NCBI RefSeq assembly: GCF_900110945.1
Contig: NZ_FOFL01000001.1
Coordinates: 620,001 to 684,000, forward strand
Direction of reading: 5' to 3'
Source: Devosia sp. YR412
GTDB taxonomy: Bacteria; Pseudomonadota; Alphaproteobacteria; Rhizobiales; Devosiaceae
Length of the DNA stretch: 64,000 bases
Part shown: in pieces, positions 51,091 through 58,924 of the stretch
How positions within the stretch are numbered: the stretch's first letter is position 1
Layout: every line of letters starts with the position of its first letter
Position numbers and translations under genes: made by a program
The notes under the pieces: model-generated
What the model was told of the DNA's origin: nothing
Databases searched by the model: none
The model's input: the letters and a program-made list of their open reading frames with translations, nothing else

Positions 51091-51119
51091 TTGCAATCTC
51101 AATCGGCATTGTCTATGCA
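51091..51119 (+). promoter_or_regulatory. candidate tRNA-Gln promoter
   Basis: TTGCAA and TATGCA are separated by 17 bases, 53 bases upstream of the tRNA. The 229-base gap after ppx/gppA holds no other feature that I can support. Confidence 0.5.
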
Positions 51120-51171
51120 GACCCCGCGCCGACCAGTTCGGCCCACCGAGCGGCCCCGCCGCTTCCCTTGC

Positions 51172-51245
51172 TGGGGAATAGTTCAACGGTAGAACAGCGG
51201 ACTCTGACTCCGTCAATCTTGGTTCGAATCCAGGTTCCCCAGCCA
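51172..51245 (+). tRNA. tRNA-Gln (anticodon CTG)
   Basis: A 74-nt cloverleaf. The acceptor TGGGGAA pairs with TTCCCCA, the discriminator base is G, and CCA is encoded at 51243-51245. The anticodon stem GCGGA/TCCGT closes the loop CTCTGAC, with anticodon CTG at 51204-51206. The T-arm is CTTGG-TTCGAAT-CCAGG. The UGGGG acceptor is typical of tRNA-Gln. It marks the left edge of the accessory region. Confidence 0.95.
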
Positions 51246-51394
51246 TCACTTAAAACTCAAAAAAATCAATGACTTAGCTAAACTGATTAGCAACGTTCGT
51301 TAGCATGTTTCGCTAGCAGTTTCGGCACATATTGCGATGGTGTGTCACCGCCGTTTACGCTCCCCCCCGATCATTCCGGGAGCTAGTGGGCAGC

Positions 51395-52945
51395 ATGGTT
51401 GAGTCTGATCTCTATTTCGCAGCTTCGGCAGCGTGTCTCGACAATGCGGACAGCCTAATCGCAGCGGCAATTGCCGTATTGAATTCCGGTCAACCCAACA
51501 TCGCCTTTCATCTTGTCGTGTTGGCATTGGAAGAGATCGGCAAGCACCATTTTCTGACGCTCAACCGAATGGCCGACATGTCGGACGGATCAATCGAGCC
51601 GTTCAGCGACAAACAGCATACAGACCACCAGAAGAAGCTTTTTTGGTGCTTCTTTGGCGCGATGCTGACGGCTCAATCGGTTGATCCGGCTGCAATCAGG
51701 GACGCTGAAAAGCTGGCGGAGACGCTACACAGCAAACGCATGGCAGGTCTTTACGTGGACGTGACCACCGAAGCCGTTAGCGTCCCTAGCGACAATGTGT
51801 CTGCCGACGACGCTCAAGGGCTTTTGGACTTGGCGAGAGCCCGGCAGGCGCTTGCCCGTTCTCAGACTTTGCGGGAGCATATTGAAGATGCCGAAGCGGA
51901 GCTACTCACTTGGTTCTTGAGGGCAAGCGGTAGGGCTGAGACGAGAGCGTTCATTTTCTCTAAGTCATCATTGGCCAAGCTCGTAGAGCTCGATGACGTT
52001 CCAATCTGGACCGCATGGCTGAAATCAGAGCTCGATGAACGCAATCGATCAGAGCGTGAAGCCATCGCGCTAGAGCTAGCCAGAGTGTTGCCGGAGAAAG
52101 GTGAGAAACCGAAATGGAGAATTCGGTTCCGACTCCGTTCTGTGACGCATTCAATACGACCTGGGCCTTTGAAAACGTGGAACTCTGCGATGCAGGCGAT
52201 CCAGCTTTCACCGGTGGCAAAAAAGCCCGAGCTGATAGTCGATCTGACACTCCACGATAACGTGCCGGTAGCTGCCGTCTATGATTTCGGCTGGGCGCTA
52301 GCGCGCCACTTCACTGTGGCTCTCAATCTCGCCACCCTTGGAACTTGGTGGTGGCGGTTCGCAGAAGATACGACCAAATGGTATGAAAGGATTGATGATC
52401 TGGAGAACCCTGCAATGCAGATAGTTCTCGAAAAAGGCGAGGAGCCGTTGGATTGGGGCAAGGATAGGAAAGCGCTCAATGAAGACGATATAGCGAGGCT
52501 CATGGCAGTGTTAACCGCGCTTCCAATGCCAGCGTTTGGCCCCAGACCTGCTATGTTCTTTGACTATTATGCTGCAGGTCTAGAGGCGCTGGCCTCCAGC
52601 AGTGTCCATATGCCTAGAGCTGGGGATGCGCTGATTCACTTTGCTACCGCAATGCGCATGCTTATGGGACACCGAGGCGACTTGAAGCCTAACGATCCGC
52701 TAGAGCCAGCTTTCACTAGATTTGTAGCAGCTCGAATGGGATCGTTCGATGAACAGCCGGACATGACCGAAATTCTTCGCGCGTTGGATGCTGCGCAGAA
52801 CGGTGGCGCACCCGTTAATGGTCCGATGCCCAAAATGACGTTTGCTGGGCTCATGAAAGCATTTGTCGACTGGTATTACATGGTCGAAATCCACCCGATT
52901 TCCTATAAGGATGTGATGGATAAGTTCGCTAGATCGGACGCCTGA
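51395..52945 (+). CDS. AbiV-like protein with long C-terminal extension
   Basis: 516-residue protein. The first ~190 residues carry the AbiV pattern: a helix with repeated DNADSLI/AIAVLNSG, then LALEEIGK at residues 43-50, then DHQKK at 77-81. AbiV of lactococci blocks phage translation; family membership is from pattern recognition only. Residues ~190-516 have no domain I can name. The start at 51395 is chosen for family fit; the frame is open to 51332. Codons are much less GC-biased at third positions than in neighbours (many GCT, CTA, GAT, ATA), a sign of transfer. Confidence 0.7.
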   Translation: MVESDLYFAASAACLDNADSLIAAAIAVLNSGQPNIAFHLVVLALEEIGKHHFLTLNRMADMSDGSIEPFSDKQHTDHQKKLFWCFFGAMLTAQSVDPAAIRDAEKLAETLHSKRMAGLYVDVTTEAVSVPSDNVSADDAQGLLDLARARQALARSQTLREHIEDAEAELLTWFLRASGRAETRAFIFSKSSLAKLVELDDVPIWTAWLKSELDERNRSEREAIALELARVLPEKGEKPKWRIRFRLRSVTHSIRPGPLKTWNSAMQAIQLSPVAKKPELIVDLTLHDNVPVAAVYDFGWALARHFTVALNLATLGTWWWRFAEDTTKWYERIDDLENPAMQIVLEKGEEPLDWGKDRKALNEDDIARLMAVLTALPMPAFGPRPAMFFDYYAAGLEALASSSVHMPRAGDALIHFATAMRMLMGHRGDLKPNDPLEPAFTRFVAARMGSFDEQPDMTEILRALDAAQNGGAPVNGPMPKMTFAGLMKAFVDWYYMVEIHPISYKDVMDKFARSDA

Positions 52946-52952
52946 AAGCCCA

Positions 52953-52996
52953 CTGAGGTGCCCCGAAACTTTGACCCGGGCAAACCCGGGCCTCAG
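52953..52996 (+). terminator. nested hairpin after the AbiV-like gene
   Basis: CTGAGG (52953-52958) pairs with CCTCAG (52991-52996), enclosing CCCGGG-CAAA-CCCGGG (52975-52990). It begins 8 bases after the stop codon. There is no U-run, so it could be a weak terminator or a remnant of repeats. Confidence 0.4.
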
Positions 52997-53005
52997 AGAC
53001 AAGCG

Positions 53006-53206
53006 CTAACTCAGGTTCACCATCGCTACGCTACGCGCAGGCTCGTCCAGCACCGAAGCGGGCCAGACGTTTGCGATCTCGCCAAGGATGACTGCAATCT
53101 GGTGGCGTTCGATCTGGCCGGTCGTCGGATCGGGCCGGAGCATGCGGAGAGCTTCGGCAAGGTCGTTGTAGGTGGTGTTTGGCAGATAGGTTTCGGTGGT
53201 GTTCAT
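53006..53206 (-). CDS. small protein of unknown function
   Basis: 66-residue protein starting MNTTETYLPNTTYNDLAEAL, with a helical middle (HQIAVILGEIANVW). Amino-acid composition looks natural, unlike the overlapping frames. The ribosome-binding site is weak, but TTGACA (53263-53258 on this strand) could be a -35 box upstream. No family recognised. Confidence 0.45.
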   Translation of the reverse strand: MNTTETYLPNTTYNDLAEALRMLRPDPTTGQIERHQIAVILGEIANVWPASVLDEPARSVAMVNLS

Positions 53207-53304
53207 AGTGCTCTAGGAAGCTGTTGATGCGCCCGAATGGCATGAACAAAATCGCCCTGTCAAACGCTTTTATCTAAATATATCAATGACTTAATCCGGC
53301 AATA

Positions 53305-53385
53305 AGTAAGTGCTGACTCATCTTTTTCACACCTGTCGCCCCGCTCGATTGAGATAGCCGGATGCGACATGAGTCAGCGCTTACT
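53305..53385. promoter_or_regulatory. two inverted TetR-type operator-like dyads
   Basis: AGTAAGTGCTGACTCAT (53305-53321) and ATGAGTCAGCGCTTACT (53369-53385) are inverted copies with one difference. Each is itself nearly palindromic (AGTNAGCGCTNACT), the shape of many TetR-family operators. No tetR gene lies in the window. They could be the control region of a lost gene, or the ends of a small mobile element. Confidence 0.4.
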
Positions 53386-53405
53386 GACAAAAAATCTGCA
53401 AAGAA

Positions 53406-53436
53406 AAACCCACGCCGAGGGGAGTGGCGTGGGTTT
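53406..53436 (-). terminator. intrinsic terminator of the SOS-type unit
   Basis: Perfect 11-bp stem AAACCCACGCC / GGCGTGGGTTT around a 9-base loop. On the minus strand it is followed by TTCTTT after a run of five T. It ends the minus-strand transcription unit that begins at the promoter near 54200. Confidence 0.8.
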
Positions 53437-53437
53437 A

Positions 53438-53753
53438 TTCCCGAAGATGCCGGTTGGCCGATTGAAATGCGAGGCCTCGTGTGCCTCGCCGTGACGCAAC
53501 TCGCTGGCGCGGGCCTGCAGGCGCGTCTTCTCGATACTGAAAAGCAGGTTCGTTGCACGATAGATCGAAAGGATTGCCCACCGCGCGAGACGTGCAGAAC
53601 CGCCGGGCGCGTGCCGCCATCACGAATGGTCGCCACCGCTAGGGAGAAAGGGACGTGACTTTCGAAAAGCCCGTCAGCGACTTCCGCCAGCGTTTCCACC
53701 AAGTGCGCATTCGCTGCGTCCTGGTCGGCTTGCGTATCCTACGCCTTACGCAT
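53438..53753 (-). pseudogene. decayed second gene of the SOS-type unit
   Basis: An ATG at 53753 behind GGGAAGGG, 14 bases after the preceding gene, reads MRKA and then meets TAG (53741-53739). The same frame continues with natural-looking sequence DTQADQDAANAHLVETLAEVA and ...ATIRDGGTRPAVLHVS, then becomes Arg/Cys-rich near 53590. From about there a different frame looks coding (SIYRATNLLFSIEKTRLQAR) until the terminator. One nonsense codon plus one frame change argue for a pseudogene. TTG 53702 or GTG 53699 could restart the first part, so a short live product is possible. Confidence 0.45.
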
Positions 53754-53767
53754 CGATCCCTTCCCGC

Positions 53768-54130
53768 TCAAGCCGCCAGGCCGTATGGAACGTCTGCATC
53801 CCAGTCGGCCAAGGTCGGCTCGGGCGGCTCAATTTCCCCACAGAACTTTTGCAGTAGGTTTGCGAAGTCGTCGTCACCCTGCCACGCTGGCTCAGTGATC
53901 TCACACCAGTCTCGCAGGTTGGCAATTTCAATTGCGATCTCAAGCGCACGATCTGGCGAGGTTGTGAGCACGGCCAAGGTTTCGGCGGTGCTGTGATGGA
54001 CCACGTACCAAAGATCGTCCGCCGCACAGTCGCGCTCTATGTCGTAGGCGGGCATTAGGAAAACCCCGTTGCAAGCCATGGTCATCCCGTGGCCGGACGC
54101 CCCGCTAGAGGTCAGTTGCTGCAAGTGCAT
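53768..54130 (-). CDS. small acidic protein under a LexA-type box
   Basis: 120-residue acidic protein (segments CGEIEPPEPTLADWDADV and RALEIAIEIANLRDWCEITE) with several aromatic residues and cysteines and no recognisable domain or signal peptide. The start at 54130 has a good ribosome-binding site, AGGAG. An ATG at 54085 is an alternative. Immediately upstream is a consensus sigma-70 promoter overlapped by a GTTC-N7-GTTC box, so induction by DNA damage is likely. Function unknown. Confidence 0.65.
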   Translation of the reverse strand: MHLQQLTSSGASGHGMTMACNGVFLMPAYDIERDCAADDLWYVVHHSTAETLAVLTTSPDRALEIAIEIANLRDWCEITEPAWQGDDDFANLLQKFCGEIEPPEPTLADWDADVPYGLAA

Positions 54131-54170
54131 ATCATTCTCTCCTGCTTTGACATTTCACCATTACACATGA

Positions 54171-54203
54171 GAACAAAATAGGAACATTACGAGCAAGAGT
54201 CAA
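54171..54203 (-). promoter_or_regulatory. sigma-70 promoter overlapped by an alphaproteobacterial SOS box
   Basis: On the minus strand TTGACT (54203-54198) and TATTTT (54180-54175) are separated by exactly 17 bases. GTTC-CTATTTT-GTTC (54185-54171) covers the -10 box. GTTC-N7-GTTC is the established LexA site of alphaproteobacteria. It lies about 40 bases before the 120-residue gene. The rest of 54204-54361 shows nothing I can support. Confidence 0.8.
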
Positions 54204-54361
54204 GAATGCATGTTCCCCCGTGATTGAGGTGGAGCAAGGAAGCGGAGCGCTACGCAGCCATAGGCACGACCCCTCGCTGAGGTGATCGTGCCCACGCCAC
54301 TGACCGCGTCCGGTCACCATAATGCGGTGTTTCCCAGCCGCAACAGGCTCGACGCCAGACT

Positions 54362-55879
54362 TTACCCGCGATCGCTATCGGGCACGCCATAGGTGGGCAT
54401 CTGGAACTCTGCGCCGTCCTTGATGCCGCTGGGCCAGCGTGCGGTCACGGTTTTTGTCTTGGTCCAGAAGCGGATCGAATCCGTGCCATGCTGATTGAGG
54501 TCGCCGAAGGCAGAGGCCTTCCAGCCGCCGAAACTGTGATAGGCCAGCGGCACCGGCACCGGTACGTTGATACCGACCATGCCGACATTGACCCGCGCCG
54601 CGAAATCGCGCGCCGCATCACCATCGCGGGTGAAGATCGCCGTGCCATTGCCATAGGGATTGTCCATGGTCAGCTTGAGCGCATCCTCATAGGTTTTCGA
54701 CCGCACCACGCTCAGCACAGGCCCGAAGATTTCTTCCTTGTAGATGTCCATCTCGGCCGTGACATTGTCGAACAGCGTCGGCCCGACGAAATAGCCATTT
54801 TCGTAGCCCTGCAAGGACAGCCCGCGACCGTCGACTGCCAGTGTGGCCCCCTGCTCGACGCCGGTATCGATAAGATCCATGATGCGCTGCTGGCTCGCCT
54901 TGGTGATGACCGGCCCCATTTCGCTGGCCTTGTCCGAAGCCGGACCGACCTTGAGCCTTTCGATGCGCGGGCGGAGGGCCGCAATGATCCGGTCGGCGGT
55001 TTCGTCACCGACCGGCACGGCGACCGAGACGGCCATGCAGCGTTCGCCGGCAGAGCCGAAACCGGCGCCCATCAGGGCATCTGCGGCCTTTTCCATGTCG
55101 GCGTCCGGCATGATGATCATATGGTTCTTGGCGCCGCCAAAAGCCTGCACCCGCTTACCCTCGGCCGCGGCGGTCGCATAGACATAGCGGGCGATCGGGG
55201 TGGAGCCGACGAAGCTTACGGCGCCGACCTTGTCGTGGTGCAGGAGACCGTCGACGACGGCCTTGCCCCCATGAACGACATTGAGAATGCCCTTGGGCAG
55301 GCCGGCTTCGATGGCCAGTTCAGCCAGCCGGACGGGGACCGACGGATCGCGTTCCGAGGGCTTGAGGATGAAGGCATTGCCTGCGGCGATAGCGGGCGAA
55401 AGCATCCACAGCGGGATCATGGCCGGGAAATTGAACGGCGTGATACCTGCCCCAATGCCCACGGGCTGGCGCATGGAATACATGTCGATGCCAGGGCCGG
55501 CGCCATCGGTAAACTCACCCTTCAGCAGATGCGGCGCGCCGGCGACAAACTCGGCGACTTCAAGGCCGCGCAGGATATCGCCCTTGGCGTCGTCGATAGT
55601 CTTGCCGTGCTCCAGGCTCAGCAGTTCCGCCAGCGCCTGCATGTCGCGGTTGATGAGGGCGACGAAATTGAAGAAAACCCGGGCCCGGCGCTGCGGATTG
55701 GTGGCGGCCCAGCCCGGCTGTGCAGCGCTGGCCGAGGCGATGGCTGCATCGAGATCGGAGGCGGTGGCCAGCGCGACGCGCGCCTGGACCTCGCCGGTGG
55801 CGGGGTTGAAAACCTCCTGGAATTCGGCGCTGTTGCCGGTGGTTTGCCTGCCGTCGATGAAGTGGCCAATGGTCCGCAT
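54362..55879 (-). CDS. mmsA: CoA-acylating methylmalonate-semialdehyde dehydrogenase
   Basis: 505-residue aldehyde dehydrogenase converting malonate or methylmalonate semialdehyde to acetyl- or propionyl-CoA, the last step of inositol and valine breakdown (IolA/MmsA). The catalytic Cys281 is in AGERCMAVS. The cofactor region SFVGSTPIA and ILKPSERDPS are present. It lacks the usual ALDH general-base Glu motif, as expected for the CoA-acylating subgroup. It is placed at the edge of the iol genes and divergent from a LysR gene. Confidence 0.93.
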   Translation of the reverse strand: MRTIGHFIDGRQTTGNSAEFQEVFNPATGEVQARVALATASDLDAAIASASAAQPGWAATNPQRRARVFFNFVALINRDMQALAELLSLEHGKTIDDAKGDILRGLEVAEFVAGAPHLLKGEFTDGAGPGIDMYSMRQPVGIGAGITPFNFPAMIPLWMLSPAIAAGNAFILKPSERDPSVPVRLAELAIEAGLPKGILNVVHGGKAVVDGLLHHDKVGAVSFVGSTPIARYVYATAAAEGKRVQAFGGAKNHMIIMPDADMEKAADALMGAGFGSAGERCMAVSVAVPVGDETADRIIAALRPRIERLKVGPASDKASEMGPVITKASQQRIMDLIDTGVEQGATLAVDGRGLSLQGYENGYFVGPTLFDNVTAEMDIYKEEIFGPVLSVVRSKTYEDALKLTMDNPYGNGTAIFTRDGDAARDFAARVNVGMVGINVPVPVPLAYHSFGGWKASAFGDLNQHGTDSIRFWTKTKTVTARWPSGIKDGAEFQMPTYGVPDSDRG

Positions 55880-55936
55880 GAGACTCTCCCTTGTTGGCCG
55901 ACAGTCTTGGCGCTACAATTCAGGCATCGCAACGCC

Positions 55937-55967
55937 ATAAATATCGCATCCGTTGTGCGGAAATTAT
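55937..55967. promoter_or_regulatory. candidate LysR operator
   Basis: Imperfect dyad ATAAATATCGCA-N7-TGCGGAAATTAT (9 of 12 arm positions pair) in the 93-base gap between mmsA and the divergent LysR gene. Its CGCA-N7-TGCG core fits the T-N11-A style of LysR sites. Confidence 0.45.
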
Positions 55968-55972
55968 AGACC

Positions 55973-56848
55973 ATGAACTGGGATGATACTCGCGTCTTTC
56001 TTGCCGTCGCCCGGTCCGGCCAGATCCTTGGGGCGTCAAAAAGCCTGGGACTCAATCATGCGACCGTTGCCCGGCGGTTGACGGCGCTCGAGCAGGCATT
56101 GGGCAGCAAACTGTTCACGCGCAAAACCAATGGCACCGAGCTTTCTGGCGCGGGCGAACGCTTTCTCGTCCATGCGGAACAGATGGAAAGCGCCATGCTG
56201 GCGGCCAGCGAATTGGCGGGTACGGACAGCCTGATCGAAGGCACTGTCCGGGTCGGCGCTCCTGACGGTTTCGGCGTCGCATTTCTGGCGCCGCGCCTTG
56301 GCCTTCTGGCGGAACGGCACCGCGGCCTGCGGATCGAGCTGGTGCCTGTGCCGCGCTCTTTCTCCCTGTCGCGCCGTGAGGCCGATATCGCGGTGACACT
56401 GGAACGGCCACGCGAAGGGCGGCTGGTCGCCCGCAAGCTGACCGAGTATCGGCTCGGCCTTTATGCCGCGCAGTCCTATCTGGACGCGCATGGCATGCCG
56501 CAGTCGCTCGCCGACCTCGCGGAGCACCGTCTCGTGGGATATGTGGAAGACCTACTTTATACGGCCTCCCTCGACTACACGGCCGAATTTCTCAAGGGCT
56601 GGCGTTCCAGCGTCGCCGTTTCGTCAGCCATGGGACAAACCGAGGCGGTACGGGCCGGCGCCGGGATCGGCATTTTGCATGCCTTCATGGCCCGGCGGGA
56701 TGCCGGCCTCGTGCCGGTGCTGCCCGAACACCGGTTGAGCAGGAGTTACTGGACCGTAGTCCATGAGGATCTGCGCTCGGTCCGCCGCGTCTCTGCGGTT
56801 GCCGAATTTCTGGCCGAAATCGTGGAAAAAGATCAGGCGATCTTTTAG
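55973..56848 (+). CDS. LysR family transcriptional regulator
   Basis: 291-residue regulator. The N-terminal winged helix is at about residues 2-60 (MNWDDTRVFLAVARSG, LNHATVARRLTALEQALG), followed by a substrate-binding domain. It is divergent from mmsA and probably regulates it. It is convergent with the isomerase-like gene, overlapping its stop by 4 bases. Confidence 0.92.
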   Translation: MNWDDTRVFLAVARSGQILGASKSLGLNHATVARRLTALEQALGSKLFTRKTNGTELSGAGERFLVHAEQMESAMLAASELAGTDSLIEGTVRVGAPDGFGVAFLAPRLGLLAERHRGLRIELVPVPRSFSLSRREADIAVTLERPREGRLVARKLTEYRLGLYAAQSYLDAHGMPQSLADLAEHRLVGYVEDLLYTASLDYTAEFLKGWRSSVAVSSAMGQTEAVRAGAGIGILHAFMARRDAGLVPVLPEHRLSRSYWTVVHEDLRSVRRVSAVAEFLAEIVEKDQAIF

Positions 56849-57672
56849 GCGGCCGCCCATATGCTGCGGACAAGTGCCTGCATTTGCAGTGACTCCGCCC
56901 AGCGGTCAGAGAGGTCTCGGCCATCGGCGCCCGAAATGGCATAGTAGGGCTGCGGACCAAGCTCGCAGACGAAGGCAAGTTCGGCGTCCGCCTCGGCCCG
57001 CCGCCGCCAGCTGGCAAAGCCCCGCGCCCACCAGCCCGCGAAGAGGTCCACATAGCCCTGGTGCTGCGGAAAACTGAACGGAAGCTGCACCTGTCCACTA
57101 CCGGCAATGCGGCCGTGGAAGGCCCAGACGCGGTCGAGCACTTGGCCGATTTGTGCGTCGATCTCTGAGGATACGGGGAGTTCGATTTCACGGGCGACGA
57201 CATAATGCGACAGATCGCCAAGCAGTTTCAGGTTTGGCAGTGCGTCAAGCAGGTCGAGGGTGAACAGCAGGTCATTGGTCAGGCGGCCGCGATGGGTCTC
57301 GACATAGACCGGGAAATCGACCTTCGCCGTCATGACCTCGAGCTGTTCGAGAATTTCCACCGCCTCTCCAAGACTACGGGGGCGCATGTTGAGCTGCAGG
57401 TTTAGATGATGCAGTCCCAGACGCGCGCCTCGCTCCAGAGCGGGCAGCACCTGTTCAAGCGTGGCCGGCAGGCAGGTGCCCTCCATCACCAGCCCCTCGG
57501 CCCTGGTCGCGGCGGCACAGGCTTCGGCCGTCGCGTCGTCTTCCCAGAGGGTGCTGATGCCATCGAAACCAGCGCCCCGGATCAGGGCGATGTTTTCCTG
57601 CAACGAGCGGTCTGGCGCATCGCGCAGGTCCTGCATCGCCCAGAGCGATTGAAGCACCAGTAATTTCTGCAT
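56845..57672 (-). CDS. TIM-barrel sugar isomerase/epimerase-like protein
   Basis: 275-residue AP-endonuclease-2-like barrel (xylose isomerase-like). Barrel strands and probable metal ligands are visible in LHHLNLQLN, DFPVYVETHRG and LLGDLSHYV, the last matching the GDxSH pattern. In inositol clusters such proteins act as inosose isomerases or dehydratases (IolI/IolE-like). The exact reaction is not fixed by sequence. It lies 11 bases downstream of the oxidoreductase gene. Confidence 0.78.
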   Translation of the reverse strand: MQKLLVLQSLWAMQDLRDAPDRSLQENIALIRGAGFDGISTLWEDDATAEACAAATRAEGLVMEGTCLPATLEQVLPALERGARLGLHHLNLQLNMRPRSLGEAVEILEQLEVMTAKVDFPVYVETHRGRLTNDLLFTLDLLDALPNLKLLGDLSHYVVAREIELPVSSEIDAQIGQVLDRVWAFHGRIAGSGQVQLPFSFPQHQGYVDLFAGWWARGFASWRRRAEADAELAFVCELGPQPYYAISGADGRDLSDRWAESLQMQALVRSIWAAA

Positions 57673-57683
57673 GGCTTGCGGTC

Positions 57684-58802
57684 TCAGGCGATATTGATCC
57701 AGCGCTGCTCATGGTGGCTTTGCGCCATGGCATGCACCGTGCGTTCTATGCCAAGCCCGATGTCAAAGTCGATAACGCGGGCGTCCTGGCCGGCGATCCG
57801 CTTGAGCAATTCGTGGCATTCGATGATCTTGAGATCGTTGAAGCCCAAGCCGTGGCCGGGCGCCGGAATGAAGCGATCATAGGGAGCGTGCTGTGGCGCG
57901 GCGAGAATGGTGCGGAAGCCCAGCTCGGTCGGCCTGTCGCTTGTGACATAGAGCTGGAGTTCGTTGAAACGCTCCTGGTCGAAGACGATCGTTCCCTTCG
58001 AGCCAAAGATCTGCAGGACGATCCGGCCCTTTCGGCCCCAGGCTGAACGGTCGAGCGCCATGACGCCGCTGACGCCCTCGCCCAGTTCAAACAGCACACT
58101 GGCAATGTCGAAGGTCTCGACGGCTCGGCGCGTGCCCTCCCTGGTCGGGCGATCGGCATAGGGCTTGGAGAGATGCGCGAAGACCTTGGTCGGGCGCCCG
58201 AACAGCACCTGCAACAGGCTCAGCGGATGCACGCCGAAATCATCGAGTGCGCCATAGCCCGAGCTGGCTTCGCTCTTCCAGTAGAACAGGGCTTCCGGAT
58301 CGGCCATGAAATCCTCGTCCATTTCGAGACGAACATGATTGACCGTACCGATCGTGTCATCGGCGAGGATCTGGCCAATCTGGCGAATGAGCGGGTTCTG
58401 GATATAGTTGTAACCCAGCACGGCAACCCGGCTGGCCGCCTTGGCGGCGGCAGCCATGCGTTCCGCATCGGCCAGAGCGACCGCCATGGGTTTTTCGCAC
58501 CAGACGTGCTTGCCAGCCTCCAGCGCTGCAATGGCCATTTCGGCGTGGAAGGCATTCGGCGTCGTAACAGAAACCACTTCGACGGCCGGGTCGCCGATCA
58601 GCTCGCGCCAGTCGCCGGTCGACTTGTCAAAGCCGAACTCATCGGCCTTTTTGCGCGCGATCTCGGCATTGACCTCCGCCAGGTGCACCAGCACCGGCTT
58701 GGGTCCATCGCCGAACACCGCCTTGATGCCGTTCCAGGCAAGGGCGTGACATTTGCCCATGTAGCCCGTACCGATGAGACCAACGCCGATCGATGTTTTC
58801 AT
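57684..58802 (-). CDS. Gfo/Idh/MocA family oxidoreductase, probable inositol dehydrogenase
   Basis: 372-residue NAD(P)-dependent enzyme. The N-terminal nucleotide-binding fold begins VGLIGTGYMGKCHALAW. The conserved EKP motif is in VWCEKPMAVAL, and the catalytic-type segment YGALDDFGVHPL follows. It is probably a myo- or scyllo-inositol 2-dehydrogenase-like enzyme given its neighbours. Divergent from the RpiR gene. Confidence 0.85.
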   Translation of the reverse strand: MKTSIGVGLIGTGYMGKCHALAWNGIKAVFGDGPKPVLVHLAEVNAEIARKKADEFGFDKSTGDWRELIGDPAVEVVSVTTPNAFHAEMAIAALEAGKHVWCEKPMAVALADAERMAAAAKAASRVAVLGYNYIQNPLIRQIGQILADDTIGTVNHVRLEMDEDFMADPEALFYWKSEASSGYGALDDFGVHPLSLLQVLFGRPTKVFAHLSKPYADRPTREGTRRAVETFDIASVLFELGEGVSGVMALDRSAWGRKGRIVLQIFGSKGTIVFDQERFNELQLYVTSDRPTELGFRTILAAPQHAPYDRFIPAPGHGLGFNDLKIIECHELLKRIAGQDARVIDFDIGLGIERTVHAMAQSHHEQRWINIA

Positions 58803-58850
58803 TCCGCCCTCCAGTGTTAGCGAAATGAATAGTCCATTCGATTTAATTTC

Positions 58851-58864
58851 GGAATAGACTTTCT
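58851..58864. promoter_or_regulatory. GGAA-N6-TTCT site, candidate IolR operator (1)
   Basis: GGAATAGACTTTCT lies in the 122-base gap between the divergent oxidoreductase and RpiR genes. The related motif GAATAGTCCATTC is at 58827. The same pattern recurs upstream of iolC. Palindromes of the GGAA-N6-TTCC type are, as I recall, reported for rhizobial IolR. Confidence 0.5.
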
Positions 58865-58924
58865 AACAAGACTTGATCGCCACGCAATATTGGGGATTAT
58901 GGGCGGGACGAAAGAGATTTTCCC

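Noticed and set aside
53362..53658. 98-codon plus-strand frame through the terminator and decayed gene
   Set aside because: It crosses a strong inverted repeat, has no ribosome-binding site, and its composition is poorer than that of the minus-strand frames.
54331..54345. Possible right attachment repeat of a tRNA-Gln island (TTTCCCAGCC near mmsA)
   Set aside because: Only about ten bases resemble the tRNA 3' end, and no integrase gene is present, so a defined att site is not supported.
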